This document shows positions 35,450 to 44,490 of a DNA stretch of 64,000 nucleotides, piece after piece (position 1 is the first letter of the stretch; the number at the start of each line of letters is the position of its first letter). A program made the position numbers and the translations under genes. Below the pieces are notes generated by a model. That model saw only the letters and a list, made by a program, of their open reading frames with translations. It was not told the origin of the DNA and did no database searches. Origin of the DNA: Tepidibacillus_B infernus. Lineage in GTDB: Bacteria; Bacillota; Bacilli; Tepidibacillales; Tepidibacillaceae. Where the stretch lies: NCBI RefSeq assembly GCF_048898065.1, contig NZ_JBLWFI010000001.1, positions 186,001-250,000 on the forward strand, written 5' to 3'.

Positions 35450-37248
35450 TGAATCACCCTCTCAAAAGCTATCGGTATTATCAATTCTATGCCAAAACCA
35501 CTGTCTTGAAGATTGTAAATTTTTATACTCGCTTGATTTCCGTAGTATAGCTTAAGTCTTTGGTAAACATTTTTCAGGCCTATGCTTTCACCCTCGATTC
35601 TCTCAAATCCGTTATCTGTCTCTATCATGGATTGAAGCATATGAAGTTTCTCTACTAGAATTCCCTTACCGTTATCCTCAATCACAATCTGAAATTGTTG
35701 ATCATTTAATACTTTACAAATAATATTTAACCTTCCAACTATTTTGCTGTAGTCAAATCCGTGCTTGAAGTAATTCTCCAATAAGGGTTGAAAGATCATT
35801 TTTGGAACTAGTGTCGTATAAAGTGCTTGATCAATATCGATGTAATAATCAAATTTTTCATCAAAGCGCTGCTTTTGGAGTACAAGATAGGACTCAGCAT
35901 ATCCGATTTCCCTATGAAGCGGAACCAAATTTTCCTCAATATTCATTCCATATCTCATGATTTGCGAGAGAGAAGTTATTAGGGAATATACCTGAGCACC
36001 TTGATTTTTTAAAGCTAAGGTTCCGATAGATTGTAGCGAGTTATATAAAAAATGCGGGTTGATTTGAGATTGCAAGGCTTTCAGCTGATTTATTTTATTT
36101 TCAATTTCTAATCGGTATTCTTGATCAATTAAATGATTAATTCTCTCAACCATCGATTTAAAATGTTTCCCCAGCAAACCAAACTCATCATTGCCCAATG
36201 AATCAAAATCGGTCTCCAATCTTCCGGATTCGATCTTTTTAATCGTATTGATTAAAATATTAATCGGAGAAGTAATTCTAAATGAGATAAACAAAGTGGC
36301 TAAGACAACGATACCTAGAAACAACAGACCGATGAGGATATTCATGACAGCGATTTCACGCGCCCTTTTATACAGGTGCTCATAAGGTATTCGCTTTACA
36401 ATAAGCCAATTGTCGTAAGGTGCAGATAATTTATCATAAACAAGGACACCGGAAAACCGATCATCTGCCCATTCAAAGCTTTGCTGCTGTTTCTGTCCTG
36501 TTATGATTTGATCGTACCACTTTTCATGATTCATCTTACCGATTAAGGACTGATCGGAAGAGTAAACGATATGTCCTGTCTGATCCATTAAATAAAAATC
36601 TTCTGTTCCCAATGTGTAAAGACGATTTCCAATGGATTCTATTTTCTCTAAATCCACATCAATCGAAAGAAAACCAAGAAATTGTGAAGATGGTATCTGT
36701 TTTAAGCTATGGTGAAAGCTGACTACATTGATTGATGGGTTTTTAGGGATCAGCAAAAATCCATAATCGTTAATCTTATGTGTTGGTTCAATGGTAAAAT
36801 ATGATTGACTCTCCATTAATTTTCGATAAGGGTGTTCTTCTAATCCCTTTTCATTTTTTCGGCTAAGAATATTATCATTGAAAACGATTAAATCGTTTTT
36901 ACTCTTATCGATATAAAGATAGATTTGTTTTATATCATCCCTGGTACTGTAAAGATTAAAGAGTGCTCTCTTAAGCTCCTGATACCGCTCTAAATCATCG
37001 TTTATTCCGAATTCAAGGATATTCATAAAATTACGGTTTAGATAAAGAGTTAAAGGAATCTGGTTAATACTCTGAAAATAATCGGATAAATCATATTTTG
37101 CCTGATGAATCAGCTTATAATTTTCAGTTATAAACTGATCTTTTAATGACTCCTTTGTATAATAATAAGTGATTGCAATAGAGGTGCCAAAAGGTATGAC
37201 TGTGACCAGCATAAGAAACAGGATTAATTTATTTCTTATTTTATACAA
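35446..37248 (-). CDS. YesM-type sensor histidine kinase
   Basis: About 600 residues. Two transmembrane helices (LILFLMLVTVIPFGTSIAI near 9-27 and IAVMNILIGLLFLGIVVLATLF near 270-292) enclose a large extracellular sensor of the Cache type. A HAMP linker, the YesM phospho-acceptor box LQSQINPHFLYNSLQSIGTLAL (about 385-406) and a HATPase domain with EDNGKGI and GIGLKN-like GESIGLKNVYQRL follow. On the minus strand AAGAGGAGGAG lies 6 bases before TTG 37248, which I take as start; upstream ATGs would place this site inside the gene. It senses an extracellular sugar signal, by context an alpha-glucan product, and phosphorylates the overlapping YesN-type regulator. Confidence 0.88.
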   Translation of the reverse strand: MYKIRNKLILFLMLVTVIPFGTSIAITYYYTKESLKDQFITENYKLIHQAKYDLSDYFQSINQIPLTLYLNRNFMNILEFGINDDLERYQELKRALFNLYSTRDDIKQIYLYIDKSKNDLIVFNDNILSRKNEKGLEEHPYRKLMESQSYFTIEPTHKINDYGFLLIPKNPSINVVSFHHSLKQIPSSQFLGFLSIDVDLEKIESIGNRLYTLGTEDFYLMDQTGHIVYSSDQSLIGKMNHEKWYDQIITGQKQQQSFEWADDRFSGVLVYDKLSAPYDNWLIVKRIPYEHLYKRAREIAVMNILIGLLFLGIVVLATLFISFRITSPINILINTIKKIESGRLETDFDSLGNDEFGLLGKHFKSMVERINHLIDQEYRLEIENKINQLKALQSQINPHFLYNSLQSIGTLALKNQGAQVYSLITSLSQIMRYGMNIEENLVPLHREIGYAESYLVLQKQRFDEKFDYYIDIDQALYTTLVPKMIFQPLLENYFKHGFDYSKIVGRLNIICKVLNDQQFQIVIEDNGKGILVEKLHMLQSMIETDNGFERIEGESIGLKNVYQRLKLYYGNQASIKIYNLQDSGFGIELIIPIAFERVIH

Positions 37249-37276
37249 AGGTAAACTCCTCCTCTTATGCATTGAT

Positions 37277-37472
37277 GGGAATTGGTATATTGTATTCTGG
37301 CTCCGACGTCCGCTGTCTTTGAAGCACAGGATGTGCAAATGTCGACGTTGTCACAGGAGGTGACGTTTTTTAGTCAACCTTCCATCCGAAGGTAGCCATA
37401 GGCCACAAGTGACGCTATAGCACTACGTGCTAAGTCGTCCTATGTCGCTTTCATACAATATACCAAATTCCC
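37277..37472. repeat. Small inverted-repeat element, copy 1 (MITE-like or structured RNA)
   Basis: GGGAATTGGTATATTGTAT (37277-37295) is inverted at 37453-37472 (ATACAATATACCAAATTCCC), one base indel. Next to the ends lie TCTGGCTCCGACG (37296-37308) and GTCGCTTTC (37444-37452), which recur in copy 2 at 44337-44440. Inside are several small stems, for example AGCACTACGTGCT and CCTTCCATCCGAAGG. It fills most of the gap 37249-37572 between the kinase and the GH13 gene; I see no gene there. Confidence 0.6.
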
Positions 37473-37572
37473 TTTATGAGATCTATTTGATAAAACATAA
37501 AGTTAATATCTTTTCTCGTAAAAATATGATGTAAATGAATTCAACTTAAAATGATCGTTTTCCTTCCTCCTC

Positions 37573-39259
37573 TTAATTTTTGAGCCGATAAACACGAGCT
37601 TCATAGGGTTGCATAATAAAAGAATCAATTCTGCCTTCATTCTCTACCGGATAATTGCTGATTAATAAATCTACGGATTGATAGACCACCTTTTCCGGTA
37701 ATACAAATGTTGTTGCTGCTTCGTAAAAATTCAGAACAATGAGCAGCTTTTCTCCGTTGTATGTACGGGTATAAGCGTAAATTTGTTCATGATCTTCCAA
37801 TAACAGATCATAGGTTCCGTAAACGATAGTCGGATTTTCTTTCCGCAGACGAATCAATTCTTTGTAGTAATAAAAAATAGATTCTTTATCCTGTAATGCT
37901 TGATCCACATTGATTTCTTTATAATTAGGATTAACTGCTAACCATGGCGTACCATCGGAAAACCCGGCATTCTTGCAGTCATTCCACTGCATTGGGGTTC
38001 TGGCATTATCCCGTCCCTTTTTATAGATAAGGTTCATTAATGTTTCAACATCTTCAGTTCCTTTTTTTATTTTTTCACGGTACCAATTCAGGGTTTCAAT
38101 ATCCCGGTAATCATCTATTTTTTCAAATTTAACATTGGTCATGCCAATTTCTTCACCCTGATAAATATAAGGGGTTCCTTTCATCATATGGAGGCAGGTT
38201 GCAAGCATCTTGGCGGATTCCACCCGATATTTCGTATCATTTCCGAAGCGTGATACCATACGGGGCTGATCGTGATTATTTAAATAGAGGCTATTCCAGC
38301 CTTTTCCTTCCAATCCTTTTTGCCACTTCGTCATCACTTGCTTAAACCGGATTAAATTCAACTCCCGAACATCCCATTTTCCGCTAGGTCCCGAATCAAG
38401 GTCCATATGTTCAAATTGAAAAACCATATTTAATTCATTCCGGTCTTCACCGGTATAAAGTGCAGCGTCATCAGGAGTAACTTCAGGTGTTTCGCCGACG
38501 GTCATAATATTGTAATTGGAAAGCACCCTATTGTGCATCTCTTGTAAATAACGGTGTACACTGGGTCCGTTTGCATAATATTTTGTCCCGGGAAGCGTAT
38601 TGTTGTCCATTTATGGCCGGAGCATCCGGGAGATCGGCATGTTTTGAAATAAAATTAATGACATCCATTCTGAAGCCGTCAATCCCTTTATCCAGCCACC
38701 ATTTCATCATCTTATATATTTCATCGCGTACTTTGGGATTTTCCCAGTTCAAGTCAGGCTGTTTTTTGCTAAATAAATGGAGATAATATTCCTCTGTGTT
38801 TTCATCATACTCCCAAGTTGAACCGCTGAAAAAGGATTCCCAGTTGTTTGGTTCCTTTCCGTCTTTCCCTTTTCTCCAAATGTAATAGTCCCTATAGGGG
38901 TTATCTTTGGATTGGCGGGATTGAAGAAACCACGGATGCTGATCAGAAGTATGATTGACAACAAGATCCATGATCAGTCTGATTCCTCTTTTATGCATTT
39001 CGGCAAGAAGCTCTTCCCAATCCTCTAAAGTTCCAAATTCGTCCATGATCTCATAATATTCGCTTATATCGTAGCCGTTGTCATCATTGGGCGACTTATA
39101 AACGGGAGAAAGCCAGATCACATCCACTCCGAGTTCCTTCAGATAATCCAGTTTTGCTTGAATCCCTTTTAAATCACCGACGCCGTCTCCGTTAGAGTCC
39201 ATGAAACTTCTCAGATAAATTTGGTAAACAACACTTTTCTTCCACCATTGGTTTTCCAT
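37573..39259 (-). pseudogene. Oligo-1,6-glucosidase (GH13_31), interrupted by a frameshift
   Basis: The gene encodes a full-length (about 560-residue) GH13 alpha-glucosidase split by one extra base. ATG 39259 follows GAGGGG at 9 bases. The nucleophile is Asp199 in GIDGFRMDVINFISK; Val200-Ile-Asn is the pattern of alpha-1,6-specific enzymes. After the shift come the acid Glu (MTVGETPEV) and NNHDQPR. The frame changes at the run CCCGGG (38587-38592): removing one base restores YASGTKYYANGP, as in homologues. The enzyme would cleave isomaltose and isomaltooligosaccharides in the cytoplasm. Either a true mutation or a sequencing error in a short homopolymer; all catalytic residues are otherwise intact. 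Confidence 0.85.
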
Positions 39260-39361
39260 CAGATCATACCCCTCAATCCGTAAATTAACGTTAAGAAAAA
39301 ACTGGTTATAATACAAAACCAGTTTTTTCTTTAATCTATTCAATAATTTTTATCCCATTTA

Positions 39362-40675
39362 TTATTTCTTTAAATTATCCCAAGCTGTTTGCAAGTCGTT
39401 TAAGAATTGATCCTTCGACTTTTGCCCGCCGACATAAGCTTGCATAATTGAACCAAATTCATTGATGACTCCGTCAGGGTATTTAAACCAGTTCCAAGAA
39501 AGAGTCTTGTTTTCATTGGAATATTTAATAATATCATCGGCAAGAGCTCCTAAACCGGTAGCTTCTATGTTATCAAAGGCAGGGATAAATTTAAACTTCT
39601 GAACGATGTAGGATTTTCCGACATCGGAGCTTACCATCCAATTTAAGAATTTCTTCGCTTCTTCCTTGTTAGGTGAATTTTTATTAACTACCCAGTTGTT
39701 TGGAACACCTACCGGAAGTTTATCCATCGCTTCAGCATCATTATTGATTGGAATTGGCAAGAAACCCATATTAATATTCGGATTAATTTCCAATATCATA
39801 TTGGTTGTCCAGTTACCTTGTTGCATCATCGCTGTTTGACCGCTGGCGAATTGAGTAACCTGAGTATTGTAATCGGTTGTTAACGGATTTTTATTGCCGT
39901 ATTTTATTGTTAAATCAAAAAGGTTCATAAATTCTTCGAATTTTTCATTGCCCGGGATTTTGGCTGTTCCGCTGTTCAGGCCTTGAATAAATTCATCAGG
40001 ATTCGGTTGTTGTGCAAACGGAATATTCAGCAAATGAATACCCAATACCCACCATTCGCCATAGCCGACGGAAAAAGGTGTAATACCTGCATCGTTTAGT
40101 TTTTTTGCAGCTGCTTCTAACTCATCCAACGTTTTAGGTAAGTTTGTAATGCCTGCTTTGGCAAATAAATCTTTATTGTAGATAAATCCGTATCCCTCTA
40201 GATTCAAAGGCTGACCATAAATCTTTCCGTCAATAGTCATAGGAACTTTTGCAGATGGATAAACATGGCTGACCCAAGGTTGATCAGATAAATCTTCTAA
40301 TTTATTTAACCATGTTTGAGCCTCGGCAAATCCGCCGTTATTAAATATATCAGGCTCATTTCCTGATGCAAACTGTGCTTTTAATGCAGCACCGTAATCA
40401 GCGCCGCCGCCTACAGTCTGAACATTGACCTTAACATTGGGGTTTTCTTTTTCATATTCCTTTGCTAATTGTTCCAGATCCTCCGCAATTTCAACCTTGA
40501 ATTGGAAGATGCTTAAGGTAATGTTTTCCTTTTCAGCTGGTTGTGCCGGTGTTGTGCTGCTGTTGGCTTGATCGGCTTCGGTTTTTGCCGGTGCTTCAGT
40601 GGTTGTCGAACAAGCAGATAAAGATAATAGCATGATGATAGAAATAATAAGAGTGACTACAGTAAGCCTTTTCAT
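39362..40675 (-). CDS. Sugar ABC transporter substrate-binding lipoprotein
   Basis: About 437 residues with a signal peptide and lipobox LSACS, then a family 1 extracellular solute-binding fold (LEQLAKEYEKENPNVKVNVQTV, DIFNNGGFAE, WVVNKNSPNKEEAKKFLNWM). It sits on the outer face of the membrane and binds oligosaccharides. I start it at ATG 40675 (KRLTVVTLIISIIML signal); an ATG 12 bases upstream is possible and directly abuts AAAGGA. It lies upstream of the GH13 gene, and the matching permeases lie on the other side of an IS element on the same strand, so the original importer gene cluster was probably split by the insertion. No ATPase gene is present. Confidence 0.88.
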   Translation of the reverse strand: MKRLTVVTLIISIIMLLSLSACSTTTEAPAKTEADQANSSTTPAQPAEKENITLSIFQFKVEIAEDLEQLAKEYEKENPNVKVNVQTVGGGADYGAALKAQFASGNEPDIFNNGGFAEAQTWLNKLEDLSDQPWVSHVYPSAKVPMTIDGKIYGQPLNLEGYGFIYNKDLFAKAGITNLPKTLDELEAAAKKLNDAGITPFSVGYGEWWVLGIHLLNIPFAQQPNPDEFIQGLNSGTAKIPGNEKFEEFMNLFDLTIKYGNKNPLTTDYNTQVTQFASGQTAMMQQGNWTTNMILEINPNINMGFLPIPINNDAEAMDKLPVGVPNNWVVNKNSPNKEEAKKFLNWMVSSDVGKSYIVQKFKFIPAFDNIEATGLGALADDIIKYSNENKTLSWNWFKYPDGVINEFGSIMQAYVGGQKSKDQFLNDLQTAWDNLKK

Positions 40676-40804
40676 TTTTATATCCATTCCTTTCGCTTCG
40701 CTCAAGGCACAAAACGTAATGAAATAGTTGTGCTTTGGGCGAAATTTTTATTATTCTAAACTCATAGGGATACCAGTGAACTACAAATCACGTGGAGGTG
40801 AGTG

Positions 40805-40901
40805 GGTTGCTCCAATTATGGAGTGACCGCATTTTTATATGTGTAGATTGCCTTTCCAAGCACAAATAAGTGTGACTTCGAGCACGCAGACTTATCTTTG
40901 T
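40805..40901 (+). ncRNA. Candidate IS110 bridge RNA region
   Basis: The leader upstream of the transposase can fold: GGTTGCTCC (40805-40813) with GGAGTGACC (40820-40828), and ACAAATAAGT (40862-40871) with ACTTATCTTTGT (40890-40901). In IS110 elements such as IS621 the noncoding end encodes a bridge RNA whose loops pair with target and donor DNA. Position and structure agree; the guide loops are not identified here. Confidence 0.4.
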
Positions 40902-40978
40902 ATAAACATTACTCGTTTATTGCTGGGCAATCAGTCAATGCTGGCTATCCCTATACACCTCAGAAAGGAGTTTTTCCT

Positions 40979-42226
40979 ATGGCTTTAAAAATTGTTTATC
41001 CAATTTGTTGTGGAATTGATGTCCACAAAACCTTTGTTGTTGCCTGTATTGCTTCAACAGATAAAGGGGTTACCACTTACAAACGCCATCGCTTTTCGAC
41101 TTTCACCAAAGGTTTGAAAGAGCTGTCAAAATGGCTTTGTCAAAATAACTGTAAGGATGTCTGTATGGAATCTACCGGGAAATACTGGATTCCCGTGTTT
41201 AATGTACTTGAAGATTCCTGCAATATCACTCTGGCACATCCTAAATACGTCAAGGCGATACGCGGCAAAAAGACGGACAAAAAGGATGCCAAATGGATTG
41301 CCGATTTATTTAAGCATGACCTTGTAGCTGGAAGCTTTATGCCTCCACTTGCGATCAGACAGCTTCGTGACCTTATGCGTTATCGTTTTAAACTGACTAA
41401 CTTTATGTCCAGTGAGAAGAACCGTCTTCAAAACAGTTTAACCGTGTCTAACATTCAGCTTGGAAATGTTGTTTCGGATACCTTCGGCAAAAGCTCCATG
41501 AACATCATTGACAAGCTCCTTAAAAATCCTCTGGATACCTCTTTTGATTTAGAACCTTTAATCCATGGCTCCATGAAGGACAAACTTCCTGAACTGGAAC
41601 TCGCCATTGACGGATTTATTACTCCAGAACAAGCAGAAAAATTAAAGGTGATTAAACAGCACTATGAAGACCTTGAATCCCGTAAAGCTGACCTTGAAAC
41701 CATAATTCTTGCTCTTGCCGAGTCCTACTCAGAAGAAATTAACTTAATCTTAACTGTTCCGTCCTTTAAAAATATCTTTTCCGCCATTGCCGTGGTTTCG
41801 GAAATCGGTGCAAACATGGACGTGTTCCCAACAGCTAAGCATTTATGTTCCTGGGCAGGACTGACTCCCACCAATAATGAGAGTGCCGGCAAGGAAAAGT
41901 CAGTAAGAATTTCGAGAGCTGGCTGCTACATAAAGCCTCTTTTGGTACAGTGTGCGACTGCGGTAGTCAAAAGTGAAAAACATCCCGAAATTCGAAACCG
42001 CTATTTAAGGCTTAAAAAACGTCGTGGTCACAAACGAGCGATTATTGCGATAGCACGAATGCTTTTAACAGCGATATACCATATTCTCAAAAAGAAAGAA
42101 CCCTATAATCCTGAATTGTACAAAAAATCCGATGTACTTCCAGTAAACCGTGAGATCACAGTAGAACAAGCAATTCTACTAGCTAAAAGTCAAGGTTTTC
42201 GAGTGATGGCAGTTACAACTACTTAA
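40979..42226 (+). CDS. IS110-family transposase (DEDD)
   Basis: A 415-residue recombinase. The N-terminal RuvC-like domain carries GIDVHK (Asp near 13), CMESTGKYW (Glu near 62) and GKKTDKKDAKW (Asp pair near 100-103). The C-terminal Tnp20 domain has LCSWAGLTPTNNESAGKEKSVRISRAG, with the conserved serine that acts as nucleophile. Both domains are complete. ATG 40979 follows AAAGGAG by 8 bases; an upstream in-frame ATG (40898) has no ribosome site and lies in the noncoding leader. It is apparently intact and could still be active. Confidence 0.9.
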   Translation: MALKIVYPICCGIDVHKTFVVACIASTDKGVTTYKRHRFSTFTKGLKELSKWLCQNNCKDVCMESTGKYWIPVFNVLEDSCNITLAHPKYVKAIRGKKTDKKDAKWIADLFKHDLVAGSFMPPLAIRQLRDLMRYRFKLTNFMSSEKNRLQNSLTVSNIQLGNVVSDTFGKSSMNIIDKLLKNPLDTSFDLEPLIHGSMKDKLPELELAIDGFITPEQAEKLKVIKQHYEDLESRKADLETIILALAESYSEEINLILTVPSFKNIFSAIAVVSEIGANMDVFPTAKHLCSWAGLTPTNNESAGKEKSVRISRAGCYIKPLLVQCATAVVKSEKHPEIRNRYLRLKKRRGHKRAIIAIARMLLTAIYHILKKKEPYNPELYKKSDVLPVNREITVEQAILLAKSQGFRVMAVTTT

Positions 42227-42396
42227 AGTTTTATTAACCAAATATTTCTAATAAAGTCATCGATCGATGGCTTGTTTGCTATGCCTTTTTTTATAGAATA
42301 CTACTTCAAGTAATCATTTCAGACTTGACCCCCTAAAATAATCAATTTTTTTCAACCTCATTATATAAAGCATGCATCACTTCTAACACGTAAGAT

Positions 42397-42424
42397 ATTG
42401 TTCAAATAAGTGGAAAATATTGAT
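42397..42424 (-). promoter_or_regulatory. TTTTCCAC box next to the permease genes and IS element
   Basis: Read on the minus strand it is ATCAATATTTTCCACTTATT followed by TGAACAAT. It matches, in the same orientation, the sequence at 44227-44201 before the permease operon (about 25 of 28 positions). A regulator site upstream of the sugar-binding gene before the IS inserted, or a duplicated leader, would explain it. Confidence 0.4.
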
Positions 42425-42430
42425 GATTCT

Positions 42431-43258
42431 TTATTTGATTGACCCTGCCGTTATCCCTTTAATAATATGACGTTGCAAAAAGAAGAAAAAGATAAGAAGG
42501 GGAATAATCCCTAAAATTAAGGCTGCCAATGCCAAGTCCCACTGCTTCGTATATTGGCCGAAGAAGAAAAACGTAGCTAACGGGATAGTTCTTAAGTTTT
42601 GCTCTTGAAGCACTAATAAAGGCAACAGAAAGTCATTCCAAATCCATAAACTGTTTAAAATCACGATTGTAACGGTAATCGGTTTTAAAAGCGGAAATAC
42701 GATTCGCCAAAACACACAAAACGAAGAACATCCGTCAACAATGGCGGCCTCTTCAATTTCACGGGGGATTGCTTTAATAAATCCGTGATAAAGAAAAATA
42801 GAGAACCCTGCTCCAAGTCCAAGATACATGATCACAATACCCGGGATACTGTTTAACAACCCTAACTGACTGGTCACCCGAACCAACGGAATCATGATGG
42901 ACTGAAAGGGAATCACCATAGCCGAAATAAATAAAATAAAGATGATTTTGCTGATTTTATTTGGGGATCTGACCAAACGATAAGCAGCCATTGAATTAAA
43001 AATTACGATTACCAGGTTACTAAACACCGTAATTAAAAGAGAGTTTAGAAATACCTTTGGATATTGAAGACGTTTCCATGCTTCCGCATAATTATTCCAT
43101 TGAAATTCTTTAGGCCATGCAGCCGTGTTTAACAGAATCTCTGAAAAACTTTTTAATGAATTAATAATAATAAAATAAAAGGGGATTAAAAAGATTAACC
43201 CTAATAAAATCGTTAAAATCTCCAGAAGAAAAGTTCGCTTTGTATATCTCTGTTCCAT
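42431..43258 (-). CDS. Sugar ABC transporter permease (MalG type)
   Basis: A 275-residue permease with six hydrophobic helices and the EAA loop EEAAIVDGCSSFCVFWRIVFPLLKP (about 160-185). It ends in QRHIIKGITAGSIK, the usual C-terminus of the CUT1 MalG-like group. Its start overlaps the stop of the upstream permease by one base. Together they form the membrane channel of an oligosaccharide importer whose binding protein is probably the lipoprotein at 39362-40675, now separated by an IS110 element. Substrate by context: isomalto- or cycloisomaltooligosaccharides. Confidence 0.9.
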   Translation of the reverse strand: MEQRYTKRTFLLEILTILLGLIFLIPFYFIIINSLKSFSEILLNTAAWPKEFQWNNYAEAWKRLQYPKVFLNSLLITVFSNLVIVIFNSMAAYRLVRSPNKISKIIFILFISAMVIPFQSIMIPLVRVTSQLGLLNSIPGIVIMYLGLGAGFSIFLYHGFIKAIPREIEEAAIVDGCSSFCVFWRIVFPLLKPITVTIVILNSLWIWNDFLLPLLVLQEQNLRTIPLATFFFFGQYTKQWDLALAALILGIIPLLIFFFFLQRHIIKGITAGSIK

Positions 43259-44142
43259 TAAGCTTCAATCTCCTTCTTCTTGGTATATAGAACTTGTATA
43301 GTTGTGATTGTAGCCACAATGATAAAAAACAGGAACGCTTTGGCGGCACCTAATCCATAACGATTGTTGACAAAGGCTTCCGTATAGATATTGATTGCCA
43401 GAGATTCTGTCGATTTAAACGGTCCCCCGTTTGTTAACGAGAAATTGAGATCAAAGATTTTAAATGACCAGGCAATTGTTAAAAATAAACAAATGGTAAT
43501 CGCCGGCCTGATTAAAGGTAAAATAATATATCTTAATAAGTTCCAACCGCTTGCTCCGTCAATTCGAGCCGCTTCGATCACTTCATTAGGTATATTCAAT
43601 AAGGATGCAATATAGATCACCATGATGTATCCGGCACCTTGCCATACGCTTACGATCACAATCCCCCAAAAAGCGGTTTTTGCATCACCTAACCAGGGTA
43701 ATTGAAAAAAAGATAAACCTGTGATCTGTCCTATTGATGCAAAACCTTTAACAAAAATAAATTGCCAGATAAATCCTAATAGAAGACCGGAAATTAAATT
43801 GGGTACGAAGAAGACCGTTCGCAAGATATTTTTTGTTTTAAGCATCTGAGTTAATGCCAATGCTAACAAGAACCCTAACAGGTTGGTTAAAAATACGGAT
43901 GCCAATGTCAATTTGAGCGTAAATAAGAAAGAATTTCTAACTTGCAAATCATTTTTAAAGATTTGGATAAAATTATCCAGTCCCACCCATTCAATTGTGC
44001 CTGACACCCCGTTCCAATTCGTAAAGGAATAGTACATCCCTAAAACAAATGGAATTAATACGATAACGCTAAATACCAAAAATGCTGGACCTACAAAAGA
44101 AATATAGGTTAAGGCTTGTTTAAATTTTATTTTGTTAAACAC
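43258..44142 (-). CDS. Sugar ABC transporter permease (MalF type)
   Basis: A 294-residue permease with six hydrophobic helices and the EAA loop EVIEAARIDGASGWNLLRYIILPLIRP (about 198-224). It is the first gene of the minus-strand importer run; the next permease overlaps by one base. Upstream, the 348-base divergent gap contains paired TTTTCCAC boxes that may bind the YesN-type regulator. Intact. Confidence 0.9.
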   Translation of the reverse strand: MFNKIKFKQALTYISFVGPAFLVFSVIVLIPFVLGMYYSFTNWNGVSGTIEWVGLDNFIQIFKNDLQVRNSFLFTLKLTLASVFLTNLLGFLLALALTQMLKTKNILRTVFFVPNLISGLLLGFIWQFIFVKGFASIGQITGLSFFQLPWLGDAKTAFWGIVIVSVWQGAGYIMVIYIASLLNIPNEVIEAARIDGASGWNLLRYIILPLIRPAITICLFLTIAWSFKIFDLNFSLTNGGPFKSTESLAINIYTEAFVNNRYGLGAAKAFLFFIIVATITTIQVLYTKKKEIEA

Positions 44143-44490
44143 AAGGGTACACCTCCTTACTTTATTTTAGAAATTAAAATTTTAAAGAAACACAGAATAA
44201 ATTGTTCACTAAGGTGGAAAATATTGATCGCAAATTTTTCCACCTATTTGTTCAATATTGTCTGTGTTTATAAACCTCAATATTGTCTGTGTTTATAAAC
44301 CATGGAAAAAATTATAATTACGCTAAACTATTTATAGATTTGTATATTACATTTTGGCTCCGTCGTTCGTTGCCTTCTATGATTAAAAGAATATGAGAGA
44401 AGACAACTCTCGAAAGTCGCTTTCATGCAATATACAAATCCCTATCGTTTCATGAAATCTTCCTTAATTCTAGAGTATGGAGGGATGTAA
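44143..44490. promoter_or_regulatory. Divergent control region between permease and glucanase genes
   Basis: It holds three structures and no gene. (1) An inverted pair of TTTTCCAC boxes: AGGTGGAAAA (44212-44221) and TTTTCCACCT (44236-44245), each extended outward by a G..CAAT segment. (2) A perfect 25-base tandem duplication at 44252-44276 and 44277-44301, beginning TCAATATTGTCTG. (3) The second copy of the small inverted-repeat element at 44337-44440. Box pairs facing both genes suit co-regulation of the importer and the glucanase. Confidence 0.5.
44337..44440. repeat. Small inverted-repeat element, copy 2
   Basis: GATTTGTATATTACAT (44337-44352) is inverted at 44425-44440 (ATGCAATATACAAATC), one mismatch. 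It shares TTTGGCTCCGTCG next to the left end and GTCGCTTTC next to the right end with copy 1 at 37277-37472. An inner hairpin GAGAG/CTCTC (44396-44411) is present. The core is about 90 bases shorter than in copy 1. Confidence 0.6.

Larger units (their letters stand above)
40706..42300 (+). mobile_element. IS110-family insertion sequence (ends approximate)
   Basis: One DEDD transposase gene with a structured noncoding leader of about 240 bases, placed antisense to and between the sugar-binding gene and the permease genes. IS110 elements lack clear terminal inverted repeats, so I cannot fix the ends. Downstream, 42227-42430 holds a perfect palindrome CATCGATCGATG (42258-42269), a T-run at 42286-42292 and no gene. 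Confidence 0.7.
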
